Assembly (NCBI RefSeq): GCF_027497195.1
Contig: NZ_CP114905.1
Location: forward strand, 4,098,501 to 4,162,500
Direction: 5' to 3'
Source: Streptomyces sp. WMMC500
GTDB taxonomy: Bacteria; Actinomycetota; Actinomycetes; Streptomycetales; Streptomycetaceae
Length of the DNA: 64,000 nucleotides
The notes under the pieces are model-generated. The model ran no database searches. It had not been told where the DNA came from and saw nothing but the letters and a program-made list of their open reading frames with translations. Every line of letters begins with the position of its first letter. Position 1 is the first letter of the stretch. Below are positions 56,385-64,000 of this stretch, piece by piece. The translations under genes were made by a program, and so were the position numbers.

Positions 56385-57920
56385 GTGACCACGCACGACA
56401 CACCACCGATCACCCCCCGTCGCACGTACCTCATCGGCAAGGCCCGCCCCAACGCCATCGTCGGCCGCAACCGCGAGACCGGCGAGATCGGCATGATCAT
56501 CGGCGGCGCCTTCCTCGGCATGATGTGCGGCCTCCTGGTCCCCGTGCTGACGCTGCGCATCGTGCTGCTCATGGGCTTCCCGCTGCTCGCCCTCGCCGCC
56601 GTCTACGTCCCGTACCGCGGCCGCACCTTCTACCGCTGGTTCGAGATCAGCCGCAGCCACCGCCGCCTCCTGCGCAGCGGCGCCGCCGTCTACCGCTCCG
56701 GCGCCCAGGAAGCCGGCACGCGCCTCAACGGCGAGGAGGTCGCCGTCGGCACCCCGCCGGGCATCGGCCGCATCAACTGGCAGGTCGCCCCCTTCGGCCC
56801 CGACGAGATCGCCGTCCTGCTGCACGCGGACCGCCGCACCGTCACGGCCGTCATAGAGATCGAGGGCCCCGGCGTCGGCCTGCGCGACAGCGAGGACCAG
56901 GAAGCGCTCGTCGACCGCTTCGGCACGCTCCTCAAGCACGCCGCCAACGGCGACGGCTTCGTCCGCCGCCTGCAGATGCTCGCCCGCACGCTGCCCGCCG
57001 ACCCCGACGCGCACGCCAAGGACGTCTCGCAGCGCGGCGACCCGCGCGCGCCGCAGTGGATAAAGGGCTCGTACGACCAGCTCCAGTCCATGGTCTCCAC
57101 CTCCTCCGAGCAGCACCGCGCCTACCTCGTCGCCTGCATGCCCTACACCCGCGACCTCGGCCAGGAGGCCACGGTGATGGGCCGCGCGACCAAGCAGAGC
57201 CGCGACGAGTGCATCGCCGTCATCATGGCCCGCGAGCTGGGCGACATCTGCGCCCGTCTCGCCGAGGCCGACATCCGCGTACGGCAGCCGCTGGGCATCG
57301 CGCGCCTGGCGGCCCTCGTACACTCCATGTACGACCCGGACCACCCCATCGACCACATCCAGGCGATGACCCAGCGCAACGCCTGGCCGGCCGAACTGGA
57401 CGCCGTGGACCCGCAGTACCTGCGCGCCAAGACCCGCGAGTCGGCGACCCGCGACCCCTGGTGCCACGCCACCGCGTGGGTGAAGGAATGGCCGATGACC
57501 CCGGTCGGCGTCAACTTCCTCGCCCCGCTCCTCGTCCACACCCCGGACGTCATCCGCACGGTCGCCGTATGCATGGACCTGGAGCCCACAGAAGTGGCCA
57601 TCGAGCGGATGCTGACCGAGAAGACGAACGACGACGCCGAGGCGTCCCGGCAGGCGAAGATGAACCGCGTCGTCGACCCCCGGGACATCGCCCACCACGA
57701 CCGCATCGACCAGCGCGGCGAAGACCTCGCCTCCGGCGCCGCCGGCGTCAACATCGTCGGCTACCTCACGGTCTCCGCCCGCTCCCCCGAGGCCCTCGCC
57801 CGCGACAAGCGCACGATCCGCGCCTCGGCGGGCAAGTCCTACCTGAAACTGGAATGGTGCGACAGAGAGCACCACCGCGCGTTCGTGAACACCCTGCCTT
57901 TCGCGACCGGGATCAGGTGA
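56385..57920 (+). CDS. SCO6880-family (PrgI/VirB3-VirB4 N-domain-like) protein
   Basis: A 511-residue protein related to the SCO6880 family. Two helices (IIGGAFLGMMCGLLVPVLT and VLLMGFPLLALAAVYVPYR, about 38-76) precede a large cytoplasmic part with RTYLIGKARPNAIVGRN at the start. It matches the VirB3/VirB4 N-terminal arrangement seen when the ATPase domain is encoded separately, as it is here. GTG at 56385 has GGAGGTGA seven bases upstream. The last 17 codons are duplicated 150 bases downstream. Confidence 0.85.
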   Translation: MTTHDTPPITPRRTYLIGKARPNAIVGRNRETGEIGMIIGGAFLGMMCGLLVPVLTLRIVLLMGFPLLALAAVYVPYRGRTFYRWFEISRSHRRLLRSGAAVYRSGAQEAGTRLNGEEVAVGTPPGIGRINWQVAPFGPDEIAVLLHADRRTVTAVIEIEGPGVGLRDSEDQEALVDRFGTLLKHAANGDGFVRRLQMLARTLPADPDAHAKDVSQRGDPRAPQWIKGSYDQLQSMVSTSSEQHRAYLVACMPYTRDLGQEATVMGRATKQSRDECIAVIMARELGDICARLAEADIRVRQPLGIARLAALVHSMYDPDHPIDHIQAMTQRNAWPAELDAVDPQYLRAKTRESATRDPWCHATAWVKEWPMTPVGVNFLAPLLVHTPDVIRTVAVCMDLEPTEVAIERMLTEKTNDDAEASRQAKMNRVVDPRDIAHHDRIDQRGEDLASGAAGVNIVGYLTVSARSPEALARDKRTIRASAGKSYLKLEWCDREHHRAFVNTLPFATGIR

Positions 57921-57923
57921 CCC
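57869..57923 (+). repeat. 55-bp direct repeat, copy 1 (3' end of the SCO6880-family gene)
   Basis: Covers the final codons, stop and ribosome-site region. It matches copy 2 at 54 of 55 positions. The one difference (57899 T, 58049 C) is synonymous in the shared frame. Confidence 0.95.
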
Positions 57924-58070
57924 ATGGCTGAGCGGCTGATGCTCCCCCACGAGACGGCACGCGCCATGCGCCGCGGTCCGTCCCCCCACGCTCCGGTCCC
58001 CGCCCGGAAGGGCACACCGCACCACCGCGCGTTCGTGAACACCCTGCCCTTCGCGACCGGGATCAGGTGA
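57924..58070 (+). CDS. 48-codon ORF created by duplication (possible gene remnant)
   Basis: Begins ATG GCT GAG three bases after the previous gene's stop and has AGGTGA upstream. The first about 31 residues (MAERLMLPHETARAMRRG and onward) are unique. The last 17 (HHRAFVNTLPFATGIR and its predecessor) are identical to the C-terminus of the upstream protein, in frame. Translation is plausible because of the ribosome site, but function is doubtful. Confidence 0.45.
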   Translation: MAERLMLPHETARAMRRGPSPHAPVPARKGTPHHRAFVNTLPFATGIR

Positions 58071-58073
58071 CCC
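58019..58073 (+). repeat. 55-bp direct repeat, copy 2
   Basis: Second copy, exactly 150 bases from the first. It ends just before the VirB4-like start and supplies that gene's AGGTGA ribosome site, as copy 1 does for the 48-codon ORF. Confidence 0.95.
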
Positions 58074-58076
58074 CCC

Positions 58077-59450
58077 ATGGCCGACCTTCTCGATCTGGCG
58101 ACGCGCGCCTTCGCGGGCTTCGTCTTCGGCAAGACGGAGACCCAGCGGCTGCCCGTGCGCACCTCCAGCGCGCAGGCGCAGGCCGTCTATCTCCCCACCG
58201 CCGCGCCCGGCCTGGGCGACTCCGGCGTCATCATCGGCCGCGAGGTCTACAGCGGCAAGGGCTACATCTACGACCCCTTCCAGCTCTACGGCCAGCAGCT
58301 CCCCGCGCCGCACTGGCTGGTGCTCGGCGAGTCCGGCAACGGCAAGTCGGCGCTGGAGAAGACCTACGTGCTGCGCCAACTGCGCTTCCGCGACCGCCAG
58401 GTCGTCGTGCTCGACGCGCAGGGTGAGGACGGCGTCGGCGAGTGGGCGCTCATCGCGCAGGAACTGGGCATCACCCCGATCCGCCTCGATCCCCTCGCCG
58501 CCCTCGACAGCGGCATCCGCCTCAACCCACTGGACCCGGCGATCACATCCACCGGCCAGCTCGCCCTGCTCCGTACGATCATCGAGGTCGCCACCGGCAG
58601 CGGCCTCGACGAGCGCTCCGGCTTCGCCCTCAAGGTCGCCCACGCGTACGTCAACGAGACCGTGACCGACCGCCAGCCGGTGCTCACCGACATCGTCGAG
58701 CAGCTCCGCCACCCCGCCCCGACCGCCGCCGAGGCCATGAACGTCGACGTCGAGGACGTCCGCAACTGGGGCCTGGACGTCGCCCTCGTCCTCGACCGCC
58801 TCGTCGACGGCGACCTGCGCGGCATGTTCGACGGCCCGACGACGGTCGGCATCGACCTCGACTCGCCGCTCATCATCTTCGACCTGTCCCACATCGACCG
58901 GAACTCGATCGCCATGCCGATCCTCATGGCGATCGTCGGCGTGTGGCTGGAGCACACCTGGATCCGCCCCGACCGCAAGAAGCGCATCTTCCTGGTGGAA
59001 GAGGCGTGGCACATCATCAACTCCCCCTTCGTCGCCCAGCTCTTCCAGCGGCTGCTGAAGTTCGGCCGCCGCCTGGGCCTGTCCTTCGTCGCCGTCGTCC
59101 ACCACCTGTCGGACGTCGTGGACGGAGCAGCGGCACGAGAGGCGGCGGCGATTCTCAAGATGGCCTCGACTCGCACGATCTACGCCCAGAAGGCGGACGA
59201 GGCGCGCGCGACGGGCAAGGTCCTCGGGCTGCCCCGCTGGGCCGTCGAGATCATCCCGACGCTGACGCCCGGCATCGCCGTCTGGGACGTCAACGGCAAC
59301 GTCCAGGTCGTCAAGCACCTGGTGACCGAGGCCGAACGCCCGCTGGTCTTCACCGACCGGGCCATGACGGAGTCCGCCCCGGTACCGGCCCTGGAGGCGG
59401 CGGACGACGCCGGTCCGGTGGTGATGGAGAAGGAATCGACGGTGGCCTGA
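58077..59450 (+). CDS. VirB4/TraC-like secretion ATPase
   Basis: A 457-residue ATPase. Walker A is GESGNGKS at residues 84-91, Walker B IFLVEEAWHIINSPF near 303, and LFQRLLKFGRRLGLSFVAVV and KMASTRTIYAQKADEARATG follow. This is the VirB4 C-terminal motor, the energy source of type IV secretion. The family is well conserved at sequence level and there is no sign of decay. It lies one base before the coupling-like gene. Confidence 0.92.
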   Translation: MADLLDLATRAFAGFVFGKTETQRLPVRTSSAQAQAVYLPTAAPGLGDSGVIIGREVYSGKGYIYDPFQLYGQQLPAPHWLVLGESGNGKSALEKTYVLRQLRFRDRQVVVLDAQGEDGVGEWALIAQELGITPIRLDPLAALDSGIRLNPLDPAITSTGQLALLRTIIEVATGSGLDERSGFALKVAHAYVNETVTDRQPVLTDIVEQLRHPAPTAAEAMNVDVEDVRNWGLDVALVLDRLVDGDLRGMFDGPTTVGIDLDSPLIIFDLSHIDRNSIAMPILMAIVGVWLEHTWIRPDRKKRIFLVEEAWHIINSPFVAQLFQRLLKFGRRLGLSFVAVVHHLSDVVDGAAAREAAAILKMASTRTIYAQKADEARATGKVLGLPRWAVEIIPTLTPGIAVWDVNGNVQVVKHLVTEAERPLVFTDRAMTESAPVPALEAADDAGPVVMEKESTVA

Positions 59451-59451
59451 A

Positions 59452-60996
59452 ATGGCGCAGGGTCACGGTGGACGAAACCGGGGCGGACGCGAGCAGGGAG
59501 GTCCCGAGCGGGGCATCCCCGACGCCCTGCTCCTCGGCGTACTGGCGTTCCTGCTCGGCGTGACGATTCTGGTGTGGACGGCGACGGGCCTGTCCGGGCT
59601 GCTGGCCCACGGGGCGTGGCCGGACGGCGTCACGTTCACGCGGACGCCGCTGGCGATGCGCGAGCTGGTCTCGGAACCGCACGATCTGCCGGCCGCCTGG
59701 CCGAACACGCCGCCGAAGTCCCTGTCGGGGTGGGGGCTGTTCTGGGGCGTGTTCATCAGTCAGTTGATGGTGCTCGGCACGTTCACGCTGGTGGGCATGA
59801 CGACGGCGGCGAGCTGGCGGGCCCGCCGGACGGCGGCACGCAAGGCCGCGGCGGGAGACGAGGCGCTGGCGGGCGGCCTGGAGGACCGGTACGAGGAGAG
59901 CGAGCGGTACGCGCGGCACGAGGGGGACGAGCAGACCCGGCCCCCGGCACCCACCCCGCAGCCCGGGCCGCCCGTCCGCGGAACGCGGGAACCACGTCAG
60001 CAGCCCACGCGCCCCCTCCCGGGGGTCCCGCAGCAGCCGCCGGCCCCGGCGGGGACGCCGCCGGCGCACGCGGGCCCGCTGGTGTTCCGCAAGGGCAGCC
60101 CGACGGCCGTGACGCTCACCCGGGAGAAGCTGCTGGGCGCGGAAGGCCCGGCGCTGGTCGTCACCTCCGACGCCTCTCTGTGGTCGGACACCAAGGACGC
60201 CCGCGCCAAGCTCGGCCCCGTCCTCGTCTACGACCCGGGCCAGCTCTGCGACACCCCGGACCGCCTCCGCTGGTCCCCCGCCACCGGCTGCCAGGACCGC
60301 CCCACGGCCGCCGCCCGCGCAGCGGCCCTCCTGCGCCCGGTACGCCCCCAGCACCGTACGGACACGACCGTGGCGGACACGGCGGAGACGATGCTCGCGT
60401 GCTGGCTCCACGCCGCCGCCGTGGCGGCCCGCCCCTTCGCCCAGGTCCACCGCTGGGCCCAGGGCACAGGCGCCCACGAACCGGTGGGGATACTCCGCTC
60501 GACTCCCGAAGCGGCCTCCGGCGCGGCCGGCGAGCTGGAGTCGGCCCTGACCGGCCATCCCGAACGGCGGGACGAGGCGGCGGAGTTGGTGGCGACGGCG
60601 CTGGAGGGCATGTCCTCGATCCACATCCGCAACTCTTCAAAACCCACGCGAGCAGATTCGCTCGTTCTGGAGTCATTCATCGACGAAGGGGGAACGCTCT
60701 ATCTGGTGGGTGAAGCCATCGAGGGCCCCCGGTCCCGCCCGGGCGCGATGCCACTGCTCACCGCCCTCGCCGCAGACGTGGTCGAGCACGGCCGCCGCAT
60801 GGCCGCAGGGTCATCCACCGGCCGGCTCGACCCACCACTCACCCTCGTCCTCGACGACGTCGCCGCAGTCGCCCCCCTCGCCCAGCTCCCCGCCCTCCTC
60901 ACCGAAGGCGACCGCGAGGGACTGCCGACCATGGCCACGATGCGCTCGCCGGAGCAGGCGCGCAGCCGGTGGCCCGGACTCTCGCTGGGGGTGTGA
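59452..60996 (+). CDS. TraG/VirD4-like protein without visible P-loop
   Basis: A 514-residue membrane protein. Two helices (DALLLGVLAFLLGVTILVWT, about 24-43, and WGLFWGVFISQLMVLGTFTL, about 98-117) are followed by a disordered Pro-rich linker. A C-terminal domain resembles conjugative coupling proteins: GPALVVTSDASLWSDTKDAR, KLGPVLVYDPGQL, FIDEGGTLYLVG and a Walker B-like LTLVLDDVAAVAPL. The place where GxxGxGKT should stand is taken by a short sequence without a P-loop. It ends the operon. The probable role is a structural or receptor relative of VirD4. Confidence 0.82.
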   Translation: MAQGHGGRNRGGREQGGPERGIPDALLLGVLAFLLGVTILVWTATGLSGLLAHGAWPDGVTFTRTPLAMRELVSEPHDLPAAWPNTPPKSLSGWGLFWGVFISQLMVLGTFTLVGMTTAASWRARRTAARKAAAGDEALAGGLEDRYEESERYARHEGDEQTRPPAPTPQPGPPVRGTREPRQQPTRPLPGVPQQPPAPAGTPPAHAGPLVFRKGSPTAVTLTREKLLGAEGPALVVTSDASLWSDTKDARAKLGPVLVYDPGQLCDTPDRLRWSPATGCQDRPTAAARAAALLRPVRPQHRTDTTVADTAETMLACWLHAAAVAARPFAQVHRWAQGTGAHEPVGILRSTPEAASGAAGELESALTGHPERRDEAAELVATALEGMSSIHIRNSSKPTRADSLVLESFIDEGGTLYLVGEAIEGPRSRPGAMPLLTALAADVVEHGRRMAAGSSTGRLDPPLTLVLDDVAAVAPLAQLPALLTEGDREGLPTMATMRSPEQARSRWPGLSLGV

Positions 60997-61007
60997 GGGG
61001 TCTGGAA

Positions 61008-61046
61008 ATGGGTCAACCCCCGGACGCTGTCCGGGGGTTGACCCAT
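61008..61046. terminator. Shared terminator of the type IV-like operon and rRNA operon
   Basis: A perfect 18-bp stem (ATGGGTCAACCCCCGGAC and its complement) with a 3-base loop, lying between the convergent operons. On the rRNA strand the stem is followed by TTTCC. Confidence 0.9.
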
Positions 61047-61053
61047 AAAAGTT

Positions 61054-61170
61054 GTTCGGCGGTGACCTACTCTCCCACACGGTCCCCCATGCAGTACCAT
61101 CGGCGCGGTCGGGCTTAGCTTCCGGGTTCGGAATGAGACCGGGCGTTTCCCCAACGCTATGACCACCGAA
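61054..61170 (-). rRNA. rrf: 5S ribosomal RNA
   Basis: The complement reads as a Streptomyces 5S rRNA, from TTCGGTGGTCATAGCG at the 5' end to GTAGGTCACCGCCGAAC at the 3' end, with the conserved CCGAACCCGGAAG loop. It is 117 nt. It is the last gene of the rRNA operon, about 80 bases after 23S. Confidence 0.97.
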
Positions 61171-61249
61171 ACACAATGAAACAATGCAACCACCACCAGG
61201 GGTGGGGGTTGTTGTCTCAGAACCTACACAGTGGACGCAAGCAGCTATG

Positions 61250-64000
<2,751 letters not shown>

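Noticed and set aside
55071..59318. A minus-strand open frame of over 1400 codons opposite the type IV-like operon
   Set aside because: It is a shadow of strong GC bias in the real genes. Its translation is low-complexity Gly/Asp/Val/Arg with no family features, and the plus-strand products are clear.

Overview
The window looks like the chromosome of a high-GC actinomycete of the Streptomycetaceae. GC content is very high, GTG and TTG starts are frequent, and stops are mostly TGA. The gene order of two long stretches matches what I recall of Streptomyces coelicolor. No tRNA, CRISPR array, prophage or intact insertion sequence was seen. A 5S gene and most of a 23S gene close the right end.

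Left block (1-38.9 kb). The order is clpC (cut by the edge), lsr2, an N-acetyltransferase, a BlaI-type repressor and a tightly coupled cofactor operon (DUF2520 gene-panC-nadB-nadC-coaX). Then come a threonine-aldolase-like enzyme, an ArsR regulator, a two-component pair and a MidA-type methyltransferase. An accessory segment (16.9-26.8 kb) follows: an OpuC-type osmoprotectant ABC transporter, a secreted beta-helix protein and a four-gene operon that looks like a type VII secretion substrate with its partners. The core order resumes with an orphan nuoD, the folate genes (folE, folP, folB, folK), ftsH, hpt, tilS and a DUF2342 metalloprotease. A formylglycine-generating enzyme sits inside the folate cluster, translationally coupled to folE.

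Right block (39.0-64 kb). A PhoP-box promoter drives pstSCAB. A convergent pair encodes a DUF47 regulator and a low-affinity Pit transporter. A CsoR copper sensor with its operator comes next, then cell-envelope genes: a lipoprotein, a Tat-exported flavoenzyme, a PAP2 phosphatase, a lytic transglycosylase/NlpC hydrolase and a serine hydrolase. An SDR with a MerR-type promoter follows. The last protein-coding unit (53.7-61.0 kb) is a type IV secretion-like operon: small membrane protein, VirB8-, VirB6- and PrgI/SCO6880-like proteins, a VirB4 ATPase and a TraG/VirD4-like protein lacking a visible P-loop. No relaxase is present. This operon ends at a long perfect hairpin that also terminates the opposing rRNA operon.

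Main points for a second look: a 55-bp duplication of a gene's 3' end that creates a 48-codon ORF inside the type IV-like operon; the FGE within the folate operon; the type VII-like operon; a 42-bp direct repeat carrying a PafBC-type promoter signature; and a probable rearrangement junction near 38.9-39.0 kb.
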